Positions 13,363 to 25,582 of a stretch of 64,000 nt of DNA are shown one piece after another. Made by a program: the position numbers and the translations under genes. A model generated the notes under the pieces. The model saw only the letters and a list, made by a program, of their open reading frames with translations, did not search any database and was not told the DNA's origin. Source of the stretch: Omphalotus guepiniiformis. Lineage: Eukaryota; Basidiomycota; Agaricomycetes; Agaricales; Omphalotaceae. Where the stretch lies: positions 2,852,001 to 2,916,000 of the forward strand of contig JAQOOI010000022.1 of the NCBI GenBank assembly GCA_028554645.1, in the 5' to 3' direction. The stretch's first letter is position 1. Each line of letters opens with the position of its first letter.

Positions 13363-15454
13363 TCAATCCTAAACGACACATGATGCTTTAGTGGCAGACG
13401 AGGCATGAATAGTGTGAAAAAAACGTACCCAAAGTTTTATGAGACCGTCCCAAGACGCAGTGACAACTTTTGACTGAAAGAAGACAATGAGATAAGGAAA
13501 GCGACGGGGTAAAAGTTATTTACGGTCTCGTGTGGTAGCCATTCATGAGCTATAACGACTTTTGAGTGAGCCTTCAGTCTCGACTTTATTCGCCCTGTCT
13601 TCCAATCCCAGAAAACGACGTTTCCTTCCCCGTCGCCACTGCTTATCCATTTTCCGTCGGGTGAGAATCCGACCTGGCATGCGTAACCAGCGACGGAGTG
13701 ACCAGCGAATCGTTTTTTGCGGTTTTGTCTGAAATTGTCAGTGCTATAGACTAGTATCTGGTTGTCAAGAGACTGAGCGGCAAAGTATCGTTCTGTGAAT
13801 TGTATAGATGTCAGTGAATTGGAAGCAATAGCAGCCGATGCGAACGAATCATACTGGAGGGATGGAGGGTGACGGCCGGCATTGAATGCATGTGAGGCTC
13901 TGCTATGTACTTGATGACCACCGGGATGTCGAAGTCCCAAGCTCTAATCGTCTTGTCGTCTGAAGTCGTGACGAACCTTCGGTTCTCATCCACAAATGTG
14001 ATCGTGTTCACAGGACCCAAATGCTGATCGTATTCTTGCGTTATATCCCCAGAATTCATGTCGTACTAGTGCAATGAAAAGTAAGATTCAGAATTATCTC
14101 TGTGGTGGCAAATATTACCTACTTGTATTATTTTCTTGTCGGACATGCCAGCAAGGAATATATGTTGTTTATCTTGATCTGGATGGAACCGCACGACATA
14201 TGGTATCTTCCCGTTTCCAAATCGCTTCAGACATTGGCCAGTCTCGGTATCCCATAGCTTGATTGACCTGTCATAACTACAAGAGAGGAACTGGCGACCA
14301 TCATTGGAGAAAGTGACATCCTTGACGGCCTTGACATGCCCATGGAACGTGCGCAAGCAGTTTCCGTGCGTGTAAACATCCCATAACTGAAAGGTATCGA
14401 TCACATTTAGCCAATACTCTCACCAGTATACACCAATTCATGAGCATAACTTGATTTTCGTGTCCATGGATCCACTGAGCATTAGATGGCCCGTCTCGGG
14501 GAACAAACGAATTACAGACACACCCTGGGTGTGACCTGTCCAGGTGTGTATGCAGACTTTTGGTATGAAGCAATCTTGCGAGCCAGCTTCGGCGAGAAGA
14601 CTCGGTGCTTCCGCAACAGGAGGTGTCATATATGTACGTCCTTGGTAGTCCGCCATAGACTTCCCGTGGAACACTGAAGTTTCTTGGCCGTGAGTACCAC
14701 GCTTTGGTTTGGCTTTCCTCGTCACAACTGGTTCGTCCTCCTCGTCCTCCTCTTCTTCCTCCCCTTCTCCCTCGACTACGCCCGTAAGGAAGTGATTCTC
14801 TGGCTCCTCACCATCCCATGACGCCCAAGGCCCAACATATGCACCGTCTCCCTCAACCACGTCAAGATCGCCCTTTTGCTTCCGTTTCCGCTTCAGTTCC
14901 TTTCTTTGACTCCTACTCGCACGCAGGGTATCGATTGTTGCGAATCCATTTGCTTGAGCATTGTCCAGAGAGCCAATAACAGCAGGTGCATTGGGATCAA
15001 TAGAAGGATTTGCGGAATATCCGAGAATGGAATGGGTTAGATGCTGAGAACGGAAAGCATGTTCCGTCATTGATTGCTCCTCGACATGACCAGCAAGCGC
15101 GTTTTGATTCAAGAACCGTTTTTTGTCGCCAAAAGGGTTCTCTGGTCCTTGTAAAGGGAGTATCATGTCTTTATAGGAAATGTTTACGTTCATTTGAGTG
15201 TCAGTCGGTCGAGTAACTAATGAGGTTTGATGCAAGGGGTCCTAGTTGAATTTATCAGAAAGTACGAAGCACGAAGCACAGGAGCCTCAACATACCTCTG
15301 ATAGAACGTCAGGAGCAGCTTCCGGGGCAACAGACACCATTTCAGCATCTTCGACCCGAATCTTCTTTGCAGCAGGAAGAGAAGAGATGCCGAATACATC
15401 ACCGTTTGATACATTCTCGTCCTCATCGGACGAGTATCCTGGAATCAAAGACAT
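13363..15454 (-). CDS. PRP17: Pre-mRNA splicing factor Prp17/Cdc40
   Basis: Exons in coding order 15454-15296, 15241-14450, 14386-14123, 14065-13855, 13792-13524, 13473-13429, 13368-13363; 581 residues. Prp17 is a WD40 protein needed for the second step of splicing. The N-terminal half has the family segments NPFGDKK and [10 protein letters not shown] and a run of Glu/Asp. From about residue 270 there are WD40 repeats: [77 protein letters not shown] and a final IKLWD. The second intron cannot be spliced in frame with GT-AG: the in-frame junction needs donor TT at 14449-14448, one base short of a normal GT. All other introns fit. The final exon is only six bases (Asp and stop), typical of the family's last residue. 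Confidence 0.9.
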
Positions 15455-15667
15455 GCTTATCTTGTCAACGCAGTAGCGTCTATGCCCGTGCAGTGATAGA
15501 AGATTGCAAGCGCGTGACAAGGTTGAACATGTGACACCCACTGTGACTAATCGTGACTCACGGTGACTAGAGGTGACTCTCCACAGCCTTCCACAGCTGT
15601 AAGTGACATATCTGTGACACGGACCGGAGCCCACCATTTGAACCTCTTGTCATGATCTTGGAGTTCA

Positions 15668-17851
15668 ATGGGAGAGAAAGCTGTCAGTCGACCTTGGTCT
15701 CGAGTAGAGGACGATCTTTTGAGACGTGCCGTCGATAAGCATGGTATCCAGGATAACTGGAAGGCTGTCGCTCTCGAAGTCCCAGATCGAAATAACAAAG
15801 CTTGTCGCAAGGTGTGCATCTAACATTCTTCATTGTGTCTTAATCTAATGACTCTCGGCATCAGAGATGGCTTCATTCTCTCTCTCCAAGTATCAAGAAA
15901 TCAGCGTGGACTGCTGAAGAAGATCATCTACTAGTCACTTTGTATAATACGCACGGACCGAAGTGGTCGTTCATTGCTCGGCAAATCGAAGGCAGGACGG
16001 ACGACGCCTGTTCCAAGCGCTACAACGAGGCACTCAATCCGTCATTGAACAAGGCCGAATGGACCGTCGAGGAAGATGACAAGTTGATACAAGCTTATGC
16101 CGAGGTCGGAGGTAAATGGAAAGATATTGGCCAGCGCCTACAGCGTAGTGGGTTAGGCTGTCGAAACAGGTAATTTACAAATGTTGTTGGGAATCTGTGC
16201 GCTCTTTTTATCAAAGAAAACATCCTTTAGGTGGAAGCTGCTGGAGCGCAAAGGCATGATACTACGGCCAAGTTCACCAAGTGGCGGGAATCACACACTG
16301 CCCCGACCGTCTGGGCCACCTCCGACTGACACCCTATTTCCGTATTATCCTCCCGAATCGTATCCTTTATTCTCTCAAGAAGAATCTTCGACCACCTTTC
16401 GAGAACCGACCCCTGAGGTTCCGGCAACACTTCCTACTCCACCACCCTTTCAGTTTTCTTCGTCCTCCCTGAGCGCCGCACTACTCGATCCTCCTCGGAT
16501 ATGTCGGTACCCGACTATTTCGGACGACCTGCAGACAGATCTGGCGTTCAGGGCCAATGATACCCCTCTCTCTTCCTCTTCTTCCCCTTCCTCGTCCTCT
16601 TATGCTTCGCCGGAGCTCGCGGACGACCTGATGTCGCTGGACGACAATGCACATATTGCACACCTCGATTCCTCTGGTGGAGAGAGGAATGCCTTACCGA
16701 CACTCTACTCCTTTGACGGCGGTGCATTTGTGTCTAGTGAATTTAGTATATGCCCTTCAGGACCCTCTCGAATTCAACATTCCCCGATGTCTCAGGACGA
16801 ACTTTATAAATCACCTCATATCGATACAATGGAAGAGTTGCAATACTCCCACAACCATTTTACTGAAAGTCCTTTCAGTGGTACATCTTCCGATATCGTG
16901 TCCACGGCTCCGTCTAGTCCGTCTGGCCAGCCCGCGTCTATATCTCTGACATCGAGTCCTAATGTGGACTCTCCCGTAGAGCTTAATGGCAGTGAATCGT
17001 CTATTTCTGATTCGCTTCTGTTTTCTTCGACACCGCCTTCATCGGATGTAGTAAGAGACCCAGTTTCCATTCCAAGAAAGCAGGCTCTTCCCTCAAGTCA
17101 TGCCCGACTCTCTTCCGTGATGCCCTTGTCCACAGAGTATGTAATTTATCTATTTTGTTTTTTTACATGTGGCTCAGTGTAACTTCGGTGACAAAGTCGA
17201 TCCTTACGACCGTACGCTTGTGGACATTCCACATGTTGGCCGCCTTCAGCAGATACAAGTTCCGCCTGCTTTCCCACTTCAAGAGAATTATTTGAACATT
17301 GCAAACTGCATCATGAATTCGACGACGAAAGACCTTATCGTTGTGCACTTCCCGACTGCGGGAAGTCATGGAAGAGTTCGTCAAGTCGATTTTTACGGAG
17401 GGATGTTGTGTTGAGTTTTGTTCACAGAGTTTGAATGGACTTCAATATCACCTTCAAATGTAATGTTTTTGCGGCAATCTGCTAACATCTAATTAATGAC
17501 TTTGCAGATCCACCGCGCACTTCCAGCAAGCCATGTGCAACAGGTTCTTATCTCAGTCTGCTTCTATTGAAGCGCTGGAAACCGAGCCGTCTGACAAGGA
17601 GCTGAAGCGATACGTCTGTGATCAGCCCAATTGTTTCAAGACATATAAGAATTCTAGTGGCCTTCGGTACCATAAGAAGCATGTCAGTGAGAAATCTTTG
17701 GCGTATCGTTTCTTTCGTTGACTTTCAGGTCTAGGGACATCCAAAGAAATTACCGATGCAACTGACTGATATGCCTCCTGCACTGGCTCGTGATTTACCG
17801 TCGAGGACAAAGAAAATGCGTCAGAAGGATCAGTGTGCGGTGTATGAATGA
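15668..17851 (+). CDS. Three-repeat Myb transcription factor with C-terminal C2H2 fingers
   Basis: Exons 15668-15811, 15865-16169, 16231-17136, 17197-17379, 17430-17459, 17508-17692, 17735-17851; 619 residues. Three Myb repeats occupy about residues 10-53, 63-105 and 114-156, each with the spaced tryptophans (RPWSRVEDD, SAWTAEEDH, AEWTVEEDD). A long Ser/Pro-rich low-complexity middle follows. The C-terminus has zinc-finger-like segments: SSACFPTSRELFEHCKLHH, RPYRCALPDCGKSWKSS and KRYVCDQPNCFKTYKNSSG, the last ending in HKKHGHPKK. The zinc region joins the Myb region only through the intron 17137-17196, which is GT-AG and in frame. Both halves are DNA-binding types, so a nuclear regulator is likely; the targets are unknown. 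If that intron is wrong these would be two genes. Confidence 0.72.
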
Positions 17852-18419
17852 CTGGCACAGGTCTCGTACTCATATCTCATGACCCGCCGAACCCATATGG
17901 ACTACATAGGAAGTTGGTTTTATTCCCTAGATGCAGTTCTACCTTCGCTAGCTGTACAATTGATTTGGTGGATGTCATATGTTCGTCTAGCCTTGCATCA
18001 ATTCGCTTTGACTTCATTTCCTGGTGTGATGTTGGAAATTAATTTTACAGTAGAAGGCCCAGTCAAGACTAAACCTTTGAGCAACCTAAACATGTCAAAT
18101 TCGGGTGCAGAGGCGAAGGAAGCCGCCCAAGCATCACATTGCAGCCACTGTCTTCCACTTGCACTTTCGTTCCACACATTCACACAAATCAACCAATCCT
18201 CAACCAGGTAGGTCTATGTCGTCTGTCGTGCACCTATACTTACAGTTTTCGATATCCGTATTATTCACAACCTCAGGTACCATATGACCCCAGCCAACAT
18301 CGTATACCTACTCAACCTAAAATCAAAGAAGCGAAAACTGTCCTGGGGTAACATCAGCCTCATTCCTTCCACAGCGCGTGATTTTTTATTCACCTGCGCA
18401 TTTATTGGAGCAGTAAAAT
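17852..18419. other. Intergenic, between convergent Myb-C2H2 and SGT2 genes
   Basis: No coding signal. Both neighbours end here, so this holds two terminator regions. Short frames on both strands have no recognisable content. Confidence 0.5.
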
Positions 18420-19659
18420 CTACCGTCCTCCGCCAGCACCAAACTGGCTGGCACTAGAGCACAAGTCTGTCAGTGAGTTGAGGGCAGAAAAGAAAAAAAC
18501 TCACAGGTCTCGCAAGGCGGGATTGGACATGATCTCTTCCATGGAAGGCATTTCGCCCGACTGTGCGCGATTCATCTACGTGATATGTATAAGTAAAAAA
18601 ATAATCATGGAGAGAAATTCGCAACATGCCATGTTCGCGACAGCAGGGTTCTGCATCAGATTCGCTAGGCCACCATTAGCCATCATTTGTTGTGCCATTG
18701 CCATCATTTGAGGGTTGTTCATGATGCTTGCCAGGTCGGGCATCCCTCCGCCACCTGCACCACCTCCCATTCCCCTGAGCATATCGGCCATTCCGCCCAT
18801 GCTAGGTAGTCCACCGGCACCCCCTGCGTTTGGTGATCTTGTCGATGGTCCTTCGTCCGGTACGAGGGGTGGAGGGCCGTCATCGTCATCGGTGATGCGA
18901 GCCTTGGCGTTCTGCAGACCTGATTTGAGCCCGGCATTGGAAGAATCAAGCTTGAGACCGCGGTCAAAGGCGTCTGCTGCGGCCTTGTAATCACCAAGAC
19001 AATACTGAGCATGACTGAGGTGTAATAACACGATTGTCGGTTTGCGAGACTTTACAACATACATGAGAGCACGTACCCCAGTCTGTGGTAAGCCTTGACA
19101 AAGCTCGGATCGCTAGCAAGAGCCAATTCAGCATCTCCAACAGCAGCAAGGTGATCACCCTTGCTGGAGTGCGCTGCCGCACGATTCGAGTAGTAGATTG
19201 GATTCTGCGAATCCAAAGAGATAGCCTCGGAATAGGCTGCGATAGCCTCATCATACTTTTTGCTGGACATTAAAGCATTCCCATTTTGCTTTAGCTTCTC
19301 CGCCTTGGCTTTATCCTCTGTTGAAGGCCCTTTCGGAATTGACGAAGTTGAGGCCCCCGAGGCTGATCCAATTTGTTCTTTGGTCTTGAGATACACATCG
19401 AATATGCTTTGAAGATTAGCAGGTTTCACGCTGAGTCGCTCGACTTGTTGCGAGTCAGAAGGATTTACGCCAAACGCTTCACCGATGCATTGCACTGGTT
19501 TGGGCAGCATTAGTGAAGTTTTGAGTCTCTTTGAAAGCAGCGAAACTGACCAGCAACTTCAAGACTCTCTTTGTCGTCCGACTTTACAGTCCCGTCTGTG
19601 ATGGATTGATTTAAGAAATCGATTATCGAGAGGACGAGACGCTGCTGCTTTTCGGACAT
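18420..19659 (-). CDS. SGT2: Small glutamine-rich TPR co-chaperone Sgt2
   Basis: Exons in coding order 19659-19551, 19494-19077, 19014-18630, 18575-18505, 18453-18420; 338 residues. Sgt2/SGTA receives tail-anchored proteins and passes them to the GET pathway, and binds Hsp70 and Hsp90. The N-terminal dimerisation helix begins MSEKQQRLVLSIIDFLNQSI. A TPR domain follows at about residues 100-225 (LKQNGNALMSSKKYDEAIAAY, NPIYYSNRAAAHSSKGDH, KAYHRLGHAQYCLGDYKAA), then a Gly/Met/Asn-rich C-terminus with NPQMMAMAQQMM and NPAVANM repeats. The third intron (18576-18629) has a GC donor. The chosen start matches the family; an in-frame ATG at 19722 would add 21 residues. Confidence 0.92.
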
Positions 19660-19764
19660 TGAGAGTGGTACTGAAGAGACAAGCAACTGTAAACAAACAC
19701 CCTCGTTCAAGCAGAACTTCAAAAGTTCAAAGTCGTAACTTGTACTTTACGGTTTCTGCTCGAA
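19660..19764. promoter_or_regulatory. Short bidirectional promoter, SGT2 and PRP19
   Basis: Only 105 bp separate the two divergent start codons, so both leaders and core promoters must overlap or lie within it. No TATA box is evident. Confidence 0.6.
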
Positions 19765-21409
19765 ATGTTCTTCTGTGCTATATCTGGTGAACCTCCACAA
19801 GAACCGGTCGTCTCTGCTAAGTCTGGCAAAGTCTACGAACGTCGTCTTATTGTCAAGTACATAAACGAGAATGGCACTGACCCCATTACGGGCGACAAAC
19901 TAGAGGAGTCTGATTTAATTCAGATTAAAGCCTGTATGTCTTACTTGCTCTTAGTCTAATGCAATTTTTTCTGCCTTTTCGTAACGCGTCTAGTTGACAC
20001 TGTTCCTTTCACAGCTCCAGAAACTGCCGCGCCTCGACCTCCTTCTCAAACATCCATACCTGCACTTCTTCATACTCTTCAGAATGAATGGGATGCATTG
20101 GTGCTGGAAACATTTGCGCTCAAGCAACAGTACAACTCTACGCGTCAGGAGCTGAGTTATGCTCTGTACGCACAGGACGCCGCGAGCCGCGTTGTAGCCC
20201 GTCTAATCAGGGAGAGGGATGCTGCTCGAGAGTGAGTTATATTTTTGTACCTTATCACTTCAATGACTTACTCTGCGAATCAGGGCTCTCGCTAATGTTC
20301 AGGCGACAATGGGCATTGCACCTGCTGCTGCCTCTGAGGACGTTGACATGGCAGAAGATGCTCCTACTGAGGGTCTTCCTCAGGAAATCGTTGCTCAAAT
20401 TAATGAGACACACGAAAGCCTCTCGGCGGCTCGGAAAAAACGAAAGACTCCCGCAGGTTTCGTGGGTCCTGCAGATGTGAAGGGTTATACGGCGAAACAT
20501 ACCATTCCCTCTCTACATTCGGCTTCGCCCTCCGGAATAACCTCCCTGGCTGTGTCTCGCACCGATTCCAACAAGTTTTTGACCGGTGGCAATGATAAGG
20601 TTGTTCAGCTTTACGACCGAAGCACAGACAAAGTGTTGGCCTCTCTCAAAGGTCACACCAAAAAAATTACTCAGGTTGCATTTCGAGAGAGAGAGGGTCA
20701 ACCTACACTGTTACTGTCTGCTGGTGCGGATAAGATAGCCAAAGTATGGTCTCATGATGAGGCTTCGCAGGAGTACATTCCCAAGTACACTTCTCGTACC
20801 CACAAAAACGAAATAAGCGGTCTGGCGGTGCATCCGACGTCCACTATCATGGCGCTTTCTTCCGCGGACAAGACATACTCCTTGCACGATTTGACAACTT
20901 TCCAGCAGGTGTTCCGATCTGTACCTTCCGATGAACCTTTCACTGCCCTGTCCATACATCCTGATGGCACTCTGCTTGCCCTCGGAACGCCCGCATCCAC
21001 GATTCAAATCTACGATCTTCGGAGCGGGGATATTGCCGCGTCACTTGCTCCCGCTGAAAGCACACCCTTCACTGTCCATACCCTGTCTTTCTCTGAGAAT
21101 GGTTATCACCTTCTCGCTCCCAGTTCCCTTTCATCCGTCGCGATTTGGGATCTACGCAAGCAAAAGGCTGCTACTACCATCGACCTGGGCGATGACTTCA
21201 AAGTCAACAAGGTCGTCTACGATTTGAGTGCGCAGTTTTTAGGTGTGGCTGGTAGCGCGGGCGGAAGGGTGTTTATGAACAAGACCTGGGAGGAGCTCGT
21301 GAGATTTGATGAAGGTGGAGAGATGAACGATCTTGTCTTTGGTGCACAAAGCCAAGAAATTTGGGGAGCGACTGGTAGGGAAGTGAGGATCTGGGGCGCG
21401 TCTGCTTAG
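19765..21409 (+). CDS. PRP19: Prp19 U-box ubiquitin ligase and splicing factor
   Basis: Exons 19765-19933, 20015-20231, 20284-21409; 503 residues. Prp19 is the tetrameric E3 scaffold of the NineTeen Complex, which stabilises the catalytic spliceosome. The start [17 protein letters not shown] opens the U-box (about residues 1-55, with [12 protein letters not shown] and DPITGDKL). [21 protein letters not shown] begins the coiled-coil tetramerisation region. Seven WD40 repeats fill the C-terminal 300 residues (for example [15 protein letters not shown] and [19 protein letters not shown]). The first intron has two usable acceptors 21 nt apart (19993 and 20014), both in frame; I chose the second because it gives the usual [12 protein letters not shown]. 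Confidence 0.94.
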
Positions 21410-21937
21410 TTGTATCTCTACTGTACATTGCCATTTCCTAAGTTGTGCTGATCTTTGTTTAACTTCTATAAACATTATTGCTTGTCGCTCAACATTGGCC
21501 CAGGCTTTGGACTTCTGGCGTGAGGCTGAATTCCGACCATTTATGAGCGCTCACAGTGTGCCGTATGCCGATTACTCAACAATCTCCTGACCTCAGAATG
21601 GGAACCAGTCTAATCGCATATTACATGAAATTGCCAGTCATTGAACTTTTGGATACATGGGCATTACATACCGTACTACTACGGAAGCCATCAGTGAGAA
21701 AACGAAAAACAGTGGAAATAAGAGTAATGCGTGAAATGAAAGAAATAATGGTAACTAAAAATAATGCGTCCCGAAGGTAAAGGAATGAAAGGCGCGGTAA
21801 AGGTGGCGCGAGGGGGGGATATCATGAAGATAGAAATACATTGGGGGAAAGATGCAAAATAAGGCGTGTCGAAACATGAAAACGTCTAGCGCATGACTCA
21901 TAAGACCCAGAAATAGGAAGACATTCTTTAATGTCTT
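21410..21937. other. Intergenic, between convergent PRP19 and OPT genes
   Basis: No convincing gene. Purine-rich low-complexity sequence lies around 21700-21860. It should contain both 3' ends. Confidence 0.5.
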
Positions 21938-24717
21938 TTAGGCCCATGTCGTGGGGCCAAAAGTACCCGATTCGCTAGTTGGTACGCGAAGGGGAAGGCC
22001 CAAGGCGTCGGCAGTATTCTGCCACACCGTGTTGCCCCACCAGTTGAGTGGGAAGCCACCTCTGGGTAACTGGACGGCAAAGAAGATAACAATAAGAGAG
22101 ACGGCGACTCCACCGTCAAGTGCCGCAGAAAGGATATAGTTGTAGCGCATCCACCACCTGAAGTGGAAACGGCGCATACAGTAGTTGAAGATGAAACCGA
22201 CGGCAGCCCAGGAGGCGTAGTTGATACCAGAACCGGGGGGGATAGCACCAACACCGGCGAAGAATACGGGAATGTTGATGTAACGCCAGAAGGAGAGGGG
22301 GAAGCGGCGGGCCAAAAGATAGAAAGGGATAGGGAGCAAAGCACCAATGAGGTAGAAGTAGAGGAGCGGGTTGAACGGCCTTCCAATGTTGAACATGCGT
22401 GCTGGACCAACACCACCCCAGATGAGAGAAGAGGTTGCAAAAGTGTTCGTAGACGGGCACGTAAAATGGTCCTTCTGATCAGGCGCGCACATGTCCGGGA
22501 TATTTGCGAACATCCATGTCTGGACAGCGGTGACCGTGAAGCAGGCAACTGTAACAGCAACAACCTGAACGGAGAACATGATACGAGGGGGAACCTTCAT
22601 GTAATGGCCCAACTTCAAGGCGCCTGCGAAAGCAACGGCTTGATTCGTACCGATGTAGGCGATACATTTGAAGATGATTACCGCTACAGGTCGCTCAGGG
22701 AGCACATACCCTCCAATAAGTTCGTGGAACACTTGCATATTTCCGACTTGCTGGTTTGTGATCGCTTGCAGCATTGCCATGGGCAAAGAAAGGACGCAAG
22801 CGAGGGCGAACGCGAAGCAGGCGCCCCAAATCGGGAATTGAGTCGGGACCAGATGAATGGCGATGAGAAGGAAGACAAATGATACAACAAACACACAGCC
22901 GTACCACCACATGGGTACTTCGGGGTAGGCCTGCATGAGCCGCGAGTGAACATCACGCTCGTCTTTCAGAGTGCTGCGGAAACGACGGGCAATATCGCGA
23001 CGGAACCAGACTGCCAGGAGAACCATATTAGTGACAAGACCCATGTATAACGAAGTGGGCACTTACGGAAAGTGTGCACGATCACAGCAGAGAATGCAGC
23101 GAACGAGCTCGCATAGGCGATGCAAAGAGTGGCAGGAATAAATACAGGAGAATACGCGAGGTATTTGGCATTATCAAACTGGCCATCAGTGACCACCTGA
23201 GAGACATCGTACACAGCACCAGTGTTGTCAAAAGAAACTGGGGCGGAAATCGGCAAGTAAGCCGTGTTGAAGCTGTTGGTAACTTTTGGAACCGTTAGTA
23301 CAGGTGTCGCGTGCAGAGAAAATTGAACTTACAGTAAAGGATGGGAACGAGAATCCAGAACTGAACCACAAGAGATACAATGGTATTCAACTCCGACCAC
23401 CACTATGCAAGATTCATGGTCAGTAGGCATTCTGTCGGAAACTCGAAGATGATCCACTCACGGGTGTAACTAGCGGACTGCCAATGTATGCAATCATGGA
23501 CCAGTCGAACGTGAAAATGCCCATTCCTAGACCGGTGCTAGTCCCGAACAAAGCGTTCACAGGAACGTTATTGGGAACAATCCAGCAGACCCAGTTGAAA
23601 ACACTGAGTGCAGTGAACAGGTAGCCGGGAAACCAGTAATAGACAGCACTGCCAGCGAACGCTAAAAGGAAGAAACGTTCTCGGGTCATATGGCCACGCT
23701 CCCGTATGCCATAGCTCTTGTGCAGAGTGTTGAATAGGGCAGAGTTGACCAGGGCACCAGGCCAAATCATACTCGAAGGCCAAACAACGAATTGGCGAAG
23801 CAACCCGCCCAACGAGAAACCCAAAACCTGGGAACCTAAGCACAGCAGAATCTGGTATCCATAAGGAATGGCCTGGTTGTAGAAGATCTTTTGAGTCGCA
23901 ATGATGTCCGTAGCGTACGCTCCGCCGACAACCACGTTGGCCATAACGGTGACACAGACATGCTCCTTGATTGTGAAGGGGCCTGGGTTCAACGACCAAC
24001 GGTATCCGAAGGTGTTAAACCGGTAAGTGGGTAAGATCCTCTCGAGCAGTTTCCCGCAGGGTAGCGCGACCAACTGAGCAACAATGCCGGTGACATAAAC
24101 AGAGGGGTCTACAGGTAAGGGTACTCAGTGTCATGTTCTATTGCGATAGATCGAAACACTCACATCGTGCACTGAAGAACTGGTTGACACCAGAGACAAG
24201 AATTGAAAAGATGATGCCAAGGAACCACCTGTACAGAGATTACTATCATTGAACACCGCAAGCGTATAAAACAACTCACATCCTGAAGGTATTGACCAAC
24301 ATCTCGGGGTCATCGGTGCTGGAGACAGCCGCGCGCACCTCAGGATACGGAGACTCACTGTAAAGTAACCGTTAGAGTGAAAGCAAGTAGTTCATGACAT
24401 AACGATACGCACTCATCGAATTCAATGGCCGTCGAATTCCGAGACTCGGCTCGGTCGGTATTAGAATAACGTTCGGAGCCCAAGTTAGACTCCGTGTCGA
24501 ATTCAGACGGCGTATCTTGGAACTTCTTCTTGTCTGCGAGCTCGACCGAATCATCAGGAGATCGCAAAGGTTTCTTTAAGTCCATGTTTGGGTCATTCAA
24601 GTGCTCCATGAGGAAGTCCACATCCTCGGGTACATCAGGAACATGTCGAGGACGTAGAAACTGAGGTGAAGGGCTGACGACCTCAGTCGAGCTGTTGTAA
24701 GGCTTGGTGTCCTCCAT
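21938..24717 (-). CDS. OPT-family oligopeptide transporter
   Basis: Exons in coding order 24717-24413, 24357-24280, 24228-24164, 24108-23462, 23402-23333, 23282-23067, 23010-21938; 817 residues. OPT proteins are proton-coupled importers of tetra- to hexapeptides or glutathione in the plasma membrane. The ~100-residue hydrophilic N-terminus (MEDTKPYNSS) has an acidic SPYPEVRAAVSSTDDPEM segment. Many membrane helices follow, with family landmarks NPGPFTIKEH, SPLVTPWWSEL, PISAPVSFDNTG, GCVFVVSFVFL, IPPGSGINYASWA and the late NWWGNTVWQNTADALGLPL. All six introns (50-59 bp) are GT-AG and in phase. It is the leftmost gene of the accessory block that includes the RiPP-like locus, so peptide transport may be relevant, but OPT genes are also common alone. 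Confidence 0.9.
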
Positions 24718-25582
24718 ATCGAATACTGACTAGAGCAGACTCGAAAGTGCGGAGAGAAATTGGGAGTTAAGCCGTGAAGGAAAGTTGGGGCACGTAATTC
24801 ACTTCTGCGTCCTTTTTGAAGGGTACCGCTTACGGATCCACACAGAAGGTCTTGAAATGCCATTCCACATGCGAAGGGGACGATGACCATAAAAGGTAGC
24901 AGAGTAGGACTGAAGAACAATTAGACAATAGACAGAGATAAGGTTTGACCGACGCACGAACAAAAAGCAAGCCACTGCCGGTGTCATGGCCGCAACTCGT
25001 CTCACAATAAGAGCGAATCTGTTTCGTCCGGTCCGCGTAGGCCAAGCGAAGACTAATCAGATCTTCTTACAGCGTCATACTGCAGCAAGTCCTAGTACCC
25101 GTACCCGATACAAGTAAGTTTGTTGGTGTAATTGACCAGCCGCAATATTCAACGTCCAGTTCGCTGTTCAGCATTAGGGCGAAGAATAGACAGCATTTCA
25201 GGTCATTTCGGAGAAAAGGACTGTACGAAATTGATTTGAATGGTGAATTGGATGGCCCAGGTACGATGTCTCTCACCTCTTATTGTTGTTATTGTGTTTT
25301 GCGATCAGCTGCAGTAAGCCACTTCCGGTTCTTTGCCCGATCAGATCTAGAGCAATCATTGTCAAACTCTGCTCATCTTATCGTACAGCCACAGACAGCT
25401 GTAATCTAATCTTGCAATCGTGGAAGTGAAAGGCGCCATTTTCATTCTGAATTACTGCAGTCATACGAGCAAGCACGAAGTCTGTCGACTCAGCGTAATT
25501 GCGAGAGAATGACGACTGCGCCTTGGATCACTTTTTATAAGCAGCAGAAAAGACCACCTACTGACTTTCAAGTCTAGTCAAT
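24718..25582. promoter_or_regulatory. Divergent intergenic region, OPT and TauD-like genes
   Basis: 865 bp between two divergent genes, so it must carry both promoters. A TATAAG element at 25536-25541 lies about 45 bp upstream of the dioxygenase ATG. Small frames inside it have no recognisable product. Confidence 0.5.

Noticed and set aside
21928..22882. Long overlapping frames of 211 and 239 codons on both strands
   Set aside because: They are shadows of the last exon of the OPT transporter, whose frame carries the family motifs.
24799..25276. Several 68-107 codon minus-strand frames upstream of the OPT gene
   Set aside because: They overlap each other, have no domains or signal peptides and lie where two promoters must be.
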